DNA from: Halostreptopolyspora alba
GTDB taxonomy: Bacteria > Actinomycetota > Actinomycetes > Streptosporangiales > Streptosporangiaceae
Assembly: GCA_003725585.1 (NCBI GenBank)
Contig: RJMB01000017.1
Location: 51,585-115,584 of the forward strand
Direction of reading: 5' to 3'
DNA: 64,000 nucleotides
The stretch's first letter is position 1. Each line of letters begins with the position of its first letter. Below are positions 17,236 through 26,410 of this stretch, one piece after another. A program made the translations under genes and the position numbers. The notes under the pieces are model-generated. The model saw only the letters and a program-made list of their open reading frames with translations. It did not search any database and had not been told where the DNA came from.

Positions 17236-18632
17236 TGAACGCCCCGAACACCGGGTCCGCGACGTTGCCGCCGGTCAAACGGCGCAACGCCGAGTTTGTC
17301 ATGCTCCTGCTGGCGCTGGCCATCGCGCTCGGTTCCTTCGCCGCGTCCGGCCTGGCCCTGAACGAGAGTATCCCGCCCGGCCTCTTCGGGTACGGGCTCA
17401 CGTTCGGCGGCCTCGCGCTCGCCACGCACGTGACGCTGCGCTTCATCGCCCCCTACGCCGATCCACTGATCCTGCCGTGCGCGATCTTCCTCAACGGTCT
17501 CGGACTGTCGATGGTGTGGCGGCTGAACCAGGGGGACGAGGGCGACCACGCCGGTGTCGGGACCCAGCTGATCTGGGCCGCCATCGGCATGGTGTTGTGC
17601 CTGGCCATCCTGTTCTTCATCAAGGAACCCCGCGTTCTGCAACGCTATCCCTACATCACGTTGCTGGTGGCCGTTGTGCTGCTGGCCTCACCCATGACCC
17701 CGGTCCTCGGGCAGGAGATCCTGGGGGCCCGACGGTGGATCGCCCTTGGCCCGTTCCAACTTCAGCCGTCGGAGTTCGCCAAGATCGCACTGGTCATCTT
17801 CCTCTCCGGCTACCTGGTGATGAAACGCGACGTGCTGTCGCTCGCCAGCAAGGACCTCAAGGTTGGCCGGTTCAAGGTGCTCGACCTGCCGCGCATGCGC
17901 GACATGGCACCCATGGTGGTCGCCTGGTGCCTGGCGATTTTGATCCTGGTCGTCACGAAGGACCTCGGTACCTCGCTGCTGATGTTCGGCACCTTCCTGG
18001 CGATGATCTACGTGGCGACCCAGCGCTCGTCCTGGGTGATCATCGGGCTGACCATGTTCATGGCCGGCGCGACCGTCGCATGGGCCATATTCACCCACGT
18101 CCAGCAGCGCGTGACGATCTGGCTGAACCCGTTCGACGACGAGATCTACAACTCCGTTGGCGGCAGCTACCAGCTCGTCCAGGGGTTGTTCGCGCTGGCC
18201 GAGGGAGGAGTGCTCGGGACCGGACTGGGCCAGGGACAGCCCGACACCATCTTCGCCGCCGACAGCGACTTCATCATGGTCTCTTTCGGCGAGGAGCTCG
18301 GCCTAACCGGGATAATGGCGATCGTCGTGGTCATCTTCCTGCTGTGCGAACGCGGACTGCGGGTGGCGATGGCATCGCGCGAGATGTTCGTCAAGATGAT
18401 GGCCGCCGGCATCTCGTTCGTGATCGCCTTCCAGGTGTTCATCACGATGGGTGGCGTCACTCGGGTGATCCCACTCACCGGTATGACGACACCGTTCCTC
18501 TCCGCCGGCGGATCCTCCTTGATGGCGAGCTGGATCATGCTGGGGCTGCTGCTGCGCATGAGTGACAACGCACGCCGACCCGCACCGCAGGCGATTCAGG
18601 ACGAGGGGACGACGCAGGTGATCTCGCGATGA
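17235..18632 (+). CDS. rodA: RodA/FtsW family SEDS peptidoglycan polymerase
   Basis: A 465-residue integral membrane protein with about 10-12 helices and the SEDS signature LNPFDDEIYNSVGGSYQLVQGLFALAEGGVLGTGLGQG. It polymerises lipid II into glycan strands with the adjacent class B PBP. The start is ATG at 17235 (TGATG junction with pstP, GGAGG 6 nt before) or GTG one codon earlier. The 3' end overlaps pbpA by ATGA. Position in the pstP-pbpA-pknA-pknB operon argues for RodA rather than the division-specific FtsW. Confidence 0.93.
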   Translation: MNAPNTGSATLPPVKRRNAEFVMLLLALAIALGSFAASGLALNESIPPGLFGYGLTFGGLALATHVTLRFIAPYADPLILPCAIFLNGLGLSMVWRLNQGDEGDHAGVGTQLIWAAIGMVLCLAILFFIKEPRVLQRYPYITLLVAVVLLASPMTPVLGQEILGARRWIALGPFQLQPSEFAKIALVIFLSGYLVMKRDVLSLASKDLKVGRFKVLDLPRMRDMAPMVVAWCLAILILVVTKDLGTSLLMFGTFLAMIYVATQRSSWVIIGLTMFMAGATVAWAIFTHVQQRVTIWLNPFDDEIYNSVGGSYQLVQGLFALAEGGVLGTGLGQGQPDTIFAADSDFIMVSFGEELGLTGIMAIVVVIFLLCERGLRVAMASREMFVKMMAAGISFVIAFQVFITMGGVTRVIPLTGMTTPFLSAGGSSLMASWIMLGLLLRMSDNARRPAPQAIQDEGTTQVISR

Positions 18633-20083
18633 ACGTGCCAATCCGCCGCCTCACCTTCTTCTGCATGGTGCTGTTCGGCGCGCTGCTGCTCAACGCCAAC
18701 TACCTGCAGGGCCTCCAGGCCGAGGACCTGCGCGAGCACCGGCACAACCAGCGCCAGACCGCCCGGCAGTTCGACGCCGCACGGGGGGCGATCATCGTGG
18801 GCAACGAGCAGATCGCCTACTCCGAGCCCACCGAGGACGAGGACGCCGCGTACGCCTACCAGCGGCACTACGACAACTCCGAGGAGTACGCCCACATCAC
18901 GGGCTTCTACTCGCTCTACAACGCCACGGGCATCGAGGGCGAACAGAACTCCATGCTCAACGGATCCGACAGCCGGCTCGCCGTCAGCAACTTCATGGAC
19001 ACCCTCACGGGCGAGGAGTCCCAGGGGGCCAGCGTCGAGCTCACACTCAACCCCGAGGCACAGGAAACGGCCTTCGACGCGCTGCGGTCCACGGGCAAGA
19101 ACGGTGCCGCCGTCGCGCTCGACCCGAACACCGGTGCGGTGCTGGCCTCGGCCTCCGTACCGAGCTACGACGCGAACCCGCTGGCCGACCACGACCCCAG
19201 CAAGGTCGAGGAGACCTACCAAGAGCTGGAGGAGGCCGAGGACAAGCCACTGCTGAACCGGGCGTTCAACCAGCGCTACCCTCCCGGGTCTACGTTCAAG
19301 GTCGTCACCGCCGCGGCCGCGTTGGAGGACGGTGAAACACCGGACAGCACCCAGCCCGCTCCAGAGACCTACCAGCTGCCGGCCGGCGGGACGATGCCGA
19401 ACCACGGCGGCATCAACGGGCCGTGCAACGGGGGAGACCCCGACCCCCTGCGGCACTCCATCGAGATCTCCTGCAACACGTCGATGGCTCACTGGGCCGT
19501 GGATCTCGGTGAGGAGAAGATGGCCGCGCAGGCCGAGGCGTTCGGGTTCGACTCCGGCGAGTTCGACATCCCGCTCACCGTTTCCGAGAGCTCCTACCCG
19601 AGGGGTCTCAACGGCAGCCAGCTCGCCCAGACGGGGATCGGCCAGTTCGATGTCTCCGCCACCCCGCTGCAGATGGCGATGATCGCGGGCGGCATAGCCA
19701 ACGGGGGCGATGTCATGCGGCCCTACCTGGTGGAGAAGGTGGAGAGTTCCGACTTCACCCAGCTCGAGAGCGCGAACCCCGAGGTTTTCTCCGAGGCCGT
19801 GAGCTCGTCGACCGCCGACGGTCTGACCGAAATGATGGTGCAGGTCACGGAAGGCGACGAAGCCAGTGGGACGCAGGGAGCGATCCCGGGGATGCAGGTC
19901 GCCGGTAAGACCGGTACCGCCGAAACCGGGCAAGGGTCCACACACAACTGGTTCATCTCCTTCGCACCGGCCAACGACCCCCAGGTCGCGGTCGCCGTGG
20001 TCCTCGAGAACGGCAACTCCAGCGGTGGCGAGCTCGCCGCCCCGGTCGCGAAGCCGATCATGGAGGCTGTGATCGAGCAGTGA
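18629..20083 (+). CDS. pbpA: Class B penicillin-binding protein PbpA
   Basis: A 484-residue transpeptidase anchored by an N-terminal helix (residues ~8-24). The catalytic motifs are PGSTFK (nucleophile Ser), SCN (ISCNTSMA) and KTGTAE, in the right order and spacing. The N-terminal pedestal (about 35-150) is acidic. It cross-links peptidoglycan alongside the SEDS protein encoded just upstream. Stop overlaps the pknA start (GTGA). Confidence 0.95.
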   Translation: MNVPIRRLTFFCMVLFGALLLNANYLQGLQAEDLREHRHNQRQTARQFDAARGAIIVGNEQIAYSEPTEDEDAAYAYQRHYDNSEEYAHITGFYSLYNATGIEGEQNSMLNGSDSRLAVSNFMDTLTGEESQGASVELTLNPEAQETAFDALRSTGKNGAAVALDPNTGAVLASASVPSYDANPLADHDPSKVEETYQELEEAEDKPLLNRAFNQRYPPGSTFKVVTAAAALEDGETPDSTQPAPETYQLPAGGTMPNHGGINGPCNGGDPDPLRHSIEISCNTSMAHWAVDLGEEKMAAQAEAFGFDSGEFDIPLTVSESSYPRGLNGSQLAQTGIGQFDVSATPLQMAMIAGGIANGGDVMRPYLVEKVESSDFTQLESANPEVFSEAVSSSTADGLTEMMVQVTEGDEASGTQGAIPGMQVAGKTGTAETGQGSTHNWFISFAPANDPQVAVAVVLENGNSSGGELAAPVAKPIMEAVIEQ

Positions 20084-21585
20084 GCGAACACGACACCGGC
20101 ACACCGGACTCCAATGGGCACCAGGATCTGGTGGGTACTCTGCTCAGCGACCGTTACCGCCTCGACGAGCAGATCGGCTCGGGCGGCATGGGAACCGTGT
20201 GGCGTGCCACCGACACGGTGCTCAACCGCACGGTCGCGGTCAAGCTGCTGCATCCCTCCCAGATGGCCCAACCCACCTCTCGGGAACGGTTCCGCACCGA
20301 GGGCCGTATCACGGCCGGCCTGTCCCATCCGGGGATCGCCCAGGTCTTCGACTACGGCGAGCAAGGCGACAACGCGTACCTCATCATGGAGCTCGTCCCC
20401 GGCGAGCCGTTGTCCTCGATCCTGCGCCGGAAGGGGGCGCTGGAACCCGGCGTCACCCTGGACATCGTCGCGCAGACGGCGCAGGCGCTGGCCGCCGCGC
20501 ACGCCCGCGGTGTGGTGCACCGTGACATGAAGCCGGGAAACCTGCTGGTGACCGAGGACGGGGCGGTCAAGCTCACCGATTTCGGTATCGCCCGGGGCAA
20601 CGAGTCCGTCACCCTCACCCAGACCGGCATGGTCATGGGCACGGCCCAGTACATCTCTCCCGAGCAGGCGTCGGGCGGGTCGGCCACCTACGCGTCGGAC
20701 ATCTACGCGCTCGGCGTGGTCGCCTACGAGTGCCTGGCGGGGCACCCCCCGTTCACCGCGGACACTCCACTCGCGCTGGCGTTGGCCCACACCCGGGAAC
20801 CTCCCCCGCCGCTTCCGGAGGAGGTACCGCACCAGCTGCGGGCGTTCGTGGAGCAGCTGCTCGAGAAGTCGCCCGAGAAACGCGCGTCGTCCGCGGGCGA
20901 GGTCGCCCAGTTGGCGCACCAGCTGAGCGGGGGTGTGGCGAGTACCGACGCCACCACGGCCATGGATCTCGCCGATCCCGGCCAGACCATGGTCGCCAGC
21001 GCGGCCCCGGACGAGGGTGGCCCCTCGACCCGGCCGTCGTCCTTGGGCGCTGGTGCGCCCCCGGGGGCGGGTTCCCAGGATGGTGGTGGCTCCTCCGATA
21101 GGCTTGCCGGACGGTCCAAACCGAAGCGTCGCCCCAGCTTGCCGGTGGTCTTCGGGGTGATCGCGGCCGCCGTGGTGCTGGTTGGTGGCGTGGTTCTGGC
21201 CGGCTGGTTGTGGGGAGGCGATAGCGCGAACGAAACCGTGGGCGACCGCCAGTCGGACACCAACGAGAGCCCGTCATCCACTCCGGAGAACGAGAGCGAA
21301 CCCTCCGATCCGCAACCCGAGGAGCCCGAATCCGAACAACAGGACGTTCCGGAGCAACCACAGTTCGACGAGACATCCGATCCGGAACCGCAGGATCCTT
21401 CGCCGGAGTCCAACGACTCGTCAACGGAACCGGCCTCTCCGGGCGAGGGGGAAGAGCCCGACCCCGGCGGTGACAACGGCGGGGAGGACGACGGACAGGA
21501 GCAGGACGGCGAAGATCCCTCGGATCCCGGTGAAGGTACCGGGAACAACGACGAGGGCGACGGGGGCGAGCCAGGAGGAAACTGA
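20080..21585 (+). CDS. pknA: Ser/Thr protein kinase PknA
   Basis: A 501-residue membrane kinase. The kinase domain (about 25-285) has GSGGMGTV, VAVKLL, HRDMKPGNLL, DFGIARG and the activation segment GTAQYISPEQA. A Pro/Gly/Ser linker leads to a transmembrane helix at about 350-373. The external tail (~125 residues) is Asp/Glu/Ser/Pro-rich, low-complexity and has no PASTA repeats. It phosphorylates cell-wall and division proteins. Start GTG overlaps the pbpA stop. It is longer than mycobacterial PknA because of the tail. Confidence 0.93.
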   Translation: MSEHDTGTPDSNGHQDLVGTLLSDRYRLDEQIGSGGMGTVWRATDTVLNRTVAVKLLHPSQMAQPTSRERFRTEGRITAGLSHPGIAQVFDYGEQGDNAYLIMELVPGEPLSSILRRKGALEPGVTLDIVAQTAQALAAAHARGVVHRDMKPGNLLVTEDGAVKLTDFGIARGNESVTLTQTGMVMGTAQYISPEQASGGSATYASDIYALGVVAYECLAGHPPFTADTPLALALAHTREPPPPLPEEVPHQLRAFVEQLLEKSPEKRASSAGEVAQLAHQLSGGVASTDATTAMDLADPGQTMVASAAPDEGGPSTRPSSLGAGAPPGAGSQDGGGSSDRLAGRSKPKRRPSLPVVFGVIAAAVVLVGGVVLAGWLWGGDSANETVGDRQSDTNESPSSTPENESEPSDPQPEEPESEQQDVPEQPQFDETSDPEPQDPSPESNDSSTEPASPGEGEEPDPGGDNGGEDDGQEQDGEDPSDPGEGTGNNDEGDGGEPGGN

Positions 21586-21665
21586 CAAGGTAGTAAGCAC
21601 CCGACCTCACTAGGTGACGGGGTCTCTCCCCACCACCCGTGCAGAGACGAGGAACAGTTCACGAC

Positions 21666-23465
21666 ATGTCTCAGCCCCGGCTACTCGGTGGACGCTACGC
21701 ACTCGAAGACCTCATCGGGCGTGGTGGCATGGCCGAGGTCTACCGCGCCCGCGACCAGCGTCTCGACCGCCTCGTCGCGATCAAGTCACTCCGGCACGAT
21801 CTGGCGCGTGACCACACTTTCCAGGCCAGGTTCCGGCGCGAGGCCCAGTCCGCTGCCTCGCTGAACCACCCCTCCATCATCGCTGTCTACGACACCGGGG
21901 AGGACCTCGTCGACGATGTGGGCATTCCCTACATCGTCATGGAGCACGTCGACGGGCAGACCCTCAAGGAGTTGCTCGACGACGACCGTCGGCTGCTTCC
22001 GGAACGCGCCGTCGAAATCACCGACGGCATCTTGCGGGCTCTGGAGTACAGCCACCGCAACGGGATCGTGCACCGGGACATCAAGCCCGCCAACGTCATG
22101 CTGACCCGCCAGGCCGAGGCCAAGGTCATGGACTTCGGGATCGCGCGGGCCATGGACGACTCCCAGGCCACGATGACCCAGACATCCCAGGTCATCGGCA
22201 CGGCCCAGTACCTTTCCCCGGAGCAGGCCCGTGGCGAACGGGTCGACGCGCGCAGCGACCTGTACTCCACCGGCTGTGTCCTCTACGAGTTGCTGACCGG
22301 TGGCCCACCGTTCACGGGTGACTCCCCGGTCTCCATCGCCTACCAGCACGTACGCGAGGATCCGGTCCCACCGTCCCAGCTCGACCCGGAGATCCCCGCC
22401 TGGATCGAGTCCATCGTGCTCCGGGCCATGGCCAAGGACCGTGACCAGCGGTACCAGAGCGCCGAGGAGATGCGCGAGGACATCCAGCGCGGGCTCCAGG
22501 GCATGCCGACCGCCGCCGCCACCACAACGCTGCCGCCCGCGAACGATCCGGAACCCTATGACTATGACGACGAGGATGAGCGGCGTGAGGGGAGCGGCGC
22601 GAAGGCGGCCCTGTGGGTGCTTCTCGCTCTGGCCGTCCTCGCGGCGCTGATCTTCGCCGGCTGGCTGCTGCTGTCCAACGAGTCACCGGAGACCGTGCAG
22701 GTCCCCGATGTCGTGGGGATGAGCCAGGAGGAGGCCGAGAGCGAGCTGAACTCCGCCGGGTTCGCCGACGGTGACATCACCGTCGAGGAGCAGAACGACG
22801 ACGAGGTGGCCGAGGGGGACGTGATCGAGACCGACCCCTCGGAGGGAACCGAGGTCCGCCAGGACTCCGAGATCACCCTCGTCGTGTCCACGGGTCCGGG
22901 GAGCGTCCGCGTTCCCGACGTGTCGGGGATGACGCAGGACCAGGCGATGTCCGAGCTGCAGGACGCGGACTTCCAGATCGGCTCGACCACTGAGGAGAAC
23001 TCGGACGAGGTCGAGGCGGGCCGGGTAACCCGGACCTCTCCCGAGGGAGGGAGCGATGCCGACCCGGGGACCACGGTCGACCTCTGGATCTCCGAGGGAG
23101 CCGAGACCGTGCAGGTCCCCGACCTCGACGGCATGACGCGGGAGGAGGCCGAGTCCGCCCTCAGTGAGGCCGACCTGGAGTCCACGTTCGAGCAGCAGCA
23201 GAGTGAGGAGCCGGAGGGAACCGTGATCGGTCAGAGCCCCGGCGCCAACAACGAGGTCGAGCCGGGGACCACCGTCACCGTGACACTGGCCCAGCAACCG
23301 GAGGACAACGAGCCCACCGACGACGGCAGCCCGGGGAACGGCGGTGACGAGACCCCGGAGGGTTGGCCGCCGGACGTTCCCTATCCTCCGGGCAGCGGCG
23401 ACGACGAGGACAACGGTGAGGACCAGCCGCAGGAGCGGCGCCTGTCGCTGTTGGGGATCTTCTAG
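21666..23465 (+). CDS. pknB: Ser/Thr protein kinase PknB with PASTA repeats
   Basis: A 599-residue membrane kinase. The kinase domain (about 11-275) has GRGGMAEVYRA, VAIK, HRDIKPANVML, DFGIARA and GTAQYLSPEQA. A transmembrane helix lies near 318-340, followed by three PASTA repeats beginning VQVPDVVGM, VRVPDVSGM and VQVPDLDGM, then a Pro/Gly/Asp-rich tail. PASTA repeats bind muropeptides or lipid II and tell the kinase about wall synthesis. Four repeats are usual in mycobacteria; I count three. ATG at 21666 follows an 80-nt gap after pknA. Confidence 0.95.
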   Translation: MSQPRLLGGRYALEDLIGRGGMAEVYRARDQRLDRLVAIKSLRHDLARDHTFQARFRREAQSAASLNHPSIIAVYDTGEDLVDDVGIPYIVMEHVDGQTLKELLDDDRRLLPERAVEITDGILRALEYSHRNGIVHRDIKPANVMLTRQAEAKVMDFGIARAMDDSQATMTQTSQVIGTAQYLSPEQARGERVDARSDLYSTGCVLYELLTGGPPFTGDSPVSIAYQHVREDPVPPSQLDPEIPAWIESIVLRAMAKDRDQRYQSAEEMREDIQRGLQGMPTAAATTTLPPANDPEPYDYDDEDERREGSGAKAALWVLLALAVLAALIFAGWLLLSNESPETVQVPDVVGMSQEEAESELNSAGFADGDITVEEQNDDEVAEGDVIETDPSEGTEVRQDSEITLVVSTGPGSVRVPDVSGMTQDQAMSELQDADFQIGSTTEENSDEVEAGRVTRTSPEGGSDADPGTTVDLWISEGAETVQVPDLDGMTREEAESALSEADLESTFEQQQSEEPEGTVIGQSPGANNEVEPGTTVTVTLAQQPEDNEPTDDGSPGNGGDETPEGWPPDVPYPPGSGDDEDNGEDQPQERRLSLLGIF

Positions 23466-23540
23466 TGCCGGGCCGGGCGGCTCCGGGAGTCTGGTTGGTC
23501 GCCGTGCGGTGGTCAGCGGACCGTCTCGGGCTTCGCACGG

Positions 23541-23570
23541 CGGGAGTGCCCGTCCACACGGGTGCTCCCG
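23541..23570 (+). terminator. Hairpin after pknB
   Basis: CGGGAG-GCCCGT and ACGGG-GCTCCCG arms with a few mismatches and a short loop, 76 nt after the pknB stop codon. A second small inverted repeat (CGTGGAG/CTCCACG) lies at 23587-23609. Either could end the fhaA-pknB transcript. Confidence 0.5.
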
Positions 23571-23671
23571 GATCCGGCCACGACCACGTGGAGTCCGCGG
23601 GGCTCCACGACGCGCGTAGACTGGCGAGCGCGTTCACGTGAAACCTGGCCCATTGTTTTGGAGCAGCGACC

Positions 23672-23926
23672 GTGCCTAAGTCCAGCAACGATCGCAAGAG
23701 GAAGGCCGTTTACACGCCGCCGGCGTCATCGGCGAAGCCGAAGGTGAGCCCGCGGTGGCTGGCGCCGGCGATGGTGGCGTTCTTCCTCCTCGGCATCCTG
23801 TGGATCGGTGTGTTCTACATCGCCGGTGGACATGTTCCCGGTATGCGGGAGCTGGAGAACTGGAACCTGCTCATCGGCTTCAGCGGCATCATCATGGCCG
23901 TGTTGTTGTCCACACGCTGGCACTAG
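23672..23926 (+). CDS. crgA: Cell division regulator CrgA
   Basis: An 84-residue protein with a hydrophilic N-terminus (PKSSNDRKRKAVYTPP) and two transmembrane helices (about 29-52 and 63-81). CrgA recruits and restrains division proteins such as FtsZ, FtsI and PBPs at septa in actinobacteria. The start is GTG at 23672 with GGAG 9 nt upstream. A TAGACT box at 23617-23622 could be its promoter. Its last codons contain the first DnaA-box-like 9-mer of the cluster described next. Confidence 0.94.
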   Translation: MPKSSNDRKRKAVYTPPASSAKPKVSPRWLAPAMVAFFLLGILWIGVFYIAGGHVPGMRELENWNLLIGFSGIIMAVLLSTRWH

Positions 23927-24036
23927 GGGATTTCTCCCGTTCGTCCAGCTTTTTCCACTGTCTGTCCACAACAGGTCGTGCTGCTTTCCACATAGTTATC
24001 CACAAGGTGTGGGTAGCTCTGTTCGACCTGTCCACG
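23906..24036. promoter_or_regulatory. Cluster of DnaA-box-like 9-mers
   Basis: Six same-strand 9-mers in 131 bp: TTGTCCACA (23906), TTTTCCACT (23951), CTGTCCACA (23962), CTTTCCACA (23984), TTATCCACA (23996) and CTGTCCACG (24028). The first equals the Streptomyces consensus and the fifth the E. coli consensus; the others have one to three mismatches to them. The 23984-24004 part is AT-rich for this genome. It fills the crgA-rhomboid gap between convergent genes, so it is not an ordinary promoter. It may bind and titrate DnaA or belong to an origin-like element. Confidence 0.6.
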
Positions 24037-24102
24037 GTCGGACGCGCCGTGGAACACGTCTCCCTGGTGGGGCCTGGGAGATCCCAGGCCCCGGGCGCGT
24101 CC

Positions 24103-24972
24103 TCAGCCGAGCACCGCGAACACCCCCACCCCGGTGAGACACCCGAGCAGCACCGCGAACGCGGCGGTCACCCCGATGTGGGTGAGGGTCCGGACCCGTG
24201 GCGAGACCCCACCCGCCGAACCGGTGGGGAGGTAGGCATAGGCCGCTCCGAGGACCAGCCCGCTCAGCAGACCTCCGAGGTGCCCGATCAGCGAGATCTG
24301 CGGGACCATCACGGAGATCAGCAGGTTCAACCCGAGCAGGATGAGGACGAACCGAACGTCCACCCGCATTCTGCGTCCCATCACGACGAGCGCCCCGATC
24401 AGCCCGAAGACCGCGCCGGAGGCACCGACGGAGGCGTGGTCGAGCGGCATGACGAGCAGGCTGAGAACCGATCCCCCCATGGCGCTGAGCACCCACAACG
24501 CCAGGTAGCGGGCGTGGCCGAGTGCCTCCTCGAGCGGCCGCCCGAAGATGTACAGCGCAAGGCCGTTCAACAGCAGGTGCCCCACGCCACCGTGCAGGAA
24601 CGCCGAGGTGAGCAGGCGATACCACTCGCCCATGACCACCGGTGCGTTCTCCATCCGGAGCGCGAACGCCACGTTGGGGGCCGCCAACTGCGCGACGAAC
24701 CCCACGCCCATCAGAGCGAGTAGCGCATAGGTCACCCTCGGACTGGAGGTCACCTTCCCACCGAACATCGTGCGCGGCTGCCGGATGCTCTTCTGCCCCT
24801 CGGCGACGCACACCACGCACTGGTGCCCGACAGCGGCCTCGCGCATGCAGTCAGGGCAGATACGCCTCTCGCAGCGCGCGCACCGCACGTACGCCTCGCG
24901 TTTGGGGTGTCGGTAACACGTGGGGGTCTCGCGTTCCCCCGGTTCGGAGGGCGGCGGCGAAGATGAGGGCAT
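24103..24972 (-). CDS. Rhomboid family intramembrane serine protease with N-terminal zinc-finger-like domain
   Basis: A 289-residue protein. The first ~55 residues hold a B-box-like Cys/His cluster (CYRHPKREAYVRCARCERRICPDCMREAAVGHQCVVC). The rest is a six- or seven-helix rhomboid with the catalytic Ser in GASGAVFG and the His in IGHLGGLLSG; HGGVGHLLLN supplies the oxyanion part. It cleaves membrane proteins within the bilayer; substrate unknown. Convergent with crgA and 11 nt downstream of the cyclophilin gene. This order is conserved in Streptomyces. Confidence 0.93.
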   Translation of the reverse strand: MPSSSPPPSEPGERETPTCYRHPKREAYVRCARCERRICPDCMREAAVGHQCVVCVAEGQKSIRQPRTMFGGKVTSSPRVTYALLALMGVGFVAQLAAPNVAFALRMENAPVVMGEWYRLLTSAFLHGGVGHLLLNGLALYIFGRPLEEALGHARYLALWVLSAMGGSVLSLLVMPLDHASVGASGAVFGLIGALVVMGRRMRVDVRFVLILLGLNLLISVMVPQISLIGHLGGLLSGLVLGAAYAYLPTGSAGGVSPRVRTLTHIGVTAAFAVLLGCLTGVGVFAVLG

Positions 24973-24983
24973 GCGGGTGGAAC

Positions 24984-25511
24984 CTAGCTCCGTTCGATCT
25001 CCACGGAGGAGATGACGACATCCTCCAGCGGGCGGTCCTGCGCGTTCGTGGGCACCTTGGCGATCGCGTCGACAACGTCGGTGCCCTCCACCACCTCACC
25101 GAAGATGGTGTGCTTCCCGTTCAGCCAATCGGGCGTGCCCACCGTGATGAAGAACTGCGAACCGTTGGTGCCGGGGCCGGCGTTCGCCATGGCCAGCAGG
25201 TAAGGGCGGTCGAACCGCAGCGAGTCGTGGAACTCGTCCTTGAACTTGAAGCCGGGGCCTCCACGGCCGTTGCCGAGGGGGTCGCCCCCCTGGATCATGA
25301 ACGTGCCGATGACCCGGTGGAAGATCGTGCCGTCATACAGCTTGGCGTTACTCGGCCGTCCGGTGTTCGGGTCCACCCACTGTTTGGTTCCCTCGGCGAG
25401 ACCGACGAAGTTCTCGACCGTCTCGGGCGCCTCCCGCGGGAAGAACCTCACGACGATCGTTCCCATGGAGGTGTTCAACCGCGCGCGGATCTGACCATTG
25501 ACGTCGGACAC
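24984..25511 (-). CDS. ppiA: Cyclophilin-type peptidyl-prolyl cis-trans isomerase
   Basis: A 175-residue cytosolic cyclophilin without a signal peptide. Signatures include YDGTIFHRVIGTFMIQGGDPLGNGRGGPG (with the catalytic Arg), MANAGPGTNGSQFFIT and WLNGKHTIFGEV. It speeds proline isomerisation in protein folding. GTG at 25511 has GGAAAGG about 6 nt upstream; the in-frame upstream extension has no such site. Confidence 0.94.
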   Translation of the reverse strand: MSDVNGQIRARLNTSMGTIVVRFFPREAPETVENFVGLAEGTKQWVDPNTGRPSNAKLYDGTIFHRVIGTFMIQGGDPLGNGRGGPGFKFKDEFHDSLRFDRPYLLAMANAGPGTNGSQFFITVGTPDWLNGKHTIFGEVVEGTDVVDAIAKVPTNAQDRPLEDVVISSVEIERS

Positions 25512-25763
25512 GGGGGACCTTTCCGTTGTGGTTACGTACGGTTCCACGGTACCGGTCCCAGCCCACACTTCCCCTGTTGACCGGCGAATCCGACCGAGTC
25601 AAAGCCGGGCGTCGCGTGTCGAGGCACGACCAGTCCCTCAGAAGGGGCCTATGTTGAGATAACACGGACTTACCGAACCGTAGCGCCCTGCCCGGCCACC
25701 CGTGCATAGGAGGCGTGTGATGGGGCAGGGGGCATATGAAACACGAACCGCAAGGGGGACCAG

Positions 25764-26342
25764 GTGCGAATAGAACTCAGGCGTCGCGGCAATGACGCCC
25801 CCGAATCACCGGTCGCGCTCGCCCGGCTGCAGGGGCTCGCCCGTGACCAGGCCGAGCGGTTCGGCCCCTACGCCGACCAGGCGAGGACCAACGCCGCGGA
25901 CCAACTGTATCGGGCCCGTGGGTGGACCGCGCCGCGGCTCGAGGTCGCTGCGCACCGTGTCGAGGACACAGTGGCCCCGCGGGTCGCCGACCTCCTCAGC
26001 TCGACGGCCCACCGTGTCGAACCGACCAAAACCAGGCGTGGCCTCATCGCCGCCCGGCGCAACGGGCGCCGTATCCCACGCTTCGTGGTATTCGCCGGTG
26101 TGGCCACCGCTGGGGCGCTCGCGCTGTACGGTGCGCTGAAGCTGCGCCAAGCGGCCCAGGAAGCGGAATGGCAAGAGAATCTGGACCAGGCGCGCGAACA
26201 GGTCCGCGAGACCCGTGAACAGCTCTCCACGAAGGCCAAGGAGGCCAAGGAGAAGGTGTCCCGCGCGGCCGAGGAGCGGATGGACGCCAGTGCGCCCACG
26301 GAGGAGTCCACCCAGGACTCCAACGGCCACGTCAAACGGTGA
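25764..26342 (+). CDS. DUF5324-like membrane protein
   Basis: A 192-residue protein. The N-terminal half has repeated Tyr-Ala-Asp and Ala-Pro-Arg-Val/Leu elements (FGPYADQAR, WTAPRLEVAAHRVEDTVAPRVADLL), a single transmembrane helix lies near 113-131, and the C-terminus is a charged coiled coil (EAEWQENLDQAREQVRETREQL). This matches the actinobacterial DUF5324 pattern as I know it; function unknown. GTG at 25764 has an AAGGGGG site. It faces the cyclophilin gene divergently. Confidence 0.75.
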   Translation: MRIELRRRGNDAPESPVALARLQGLARDQAERFGPYADQARTNAADQLYRARGWTAPRLEVAAHRVEDTVAPRVADLLSSTAHRVEPTKTRRGLIAARRNGRRIPRFVVFAGVATAGALALYGALKLRQAAQEAEWQENLDQAREQVRETREQLSTKAKEAKEKVSRAAEERMDASAPTEESTQDSNGHVKR

Positions 26343-26373
26343 CGTGGCCACGGGTGTAGCCGAGGAACGGAGG

Positions 26374-26410
26374 AACGCGGGCGCGGCCCCCTGGGGGCCG
26401 CGCCCGCGTT
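26374..26410. terminator. Bidirectional terminator between convergent genes
   Basis: A perfect 17-bp GC-rich stem (26374-26390 with 26394-26410) closed by the loop CTG. It separates the DUF5324-like gene from the convergent DUF1707/DUF4870 gene. Confidence 0.85.

Noticed and set aside
23906..24036. Calling the DnaA-box cluster the chromosomal origin itself
   Set aside because: oriC in actinobacteria normally lies between dnaA and dnaN, neither of which is here, and there is no AT-rich unwinding region of usual length.
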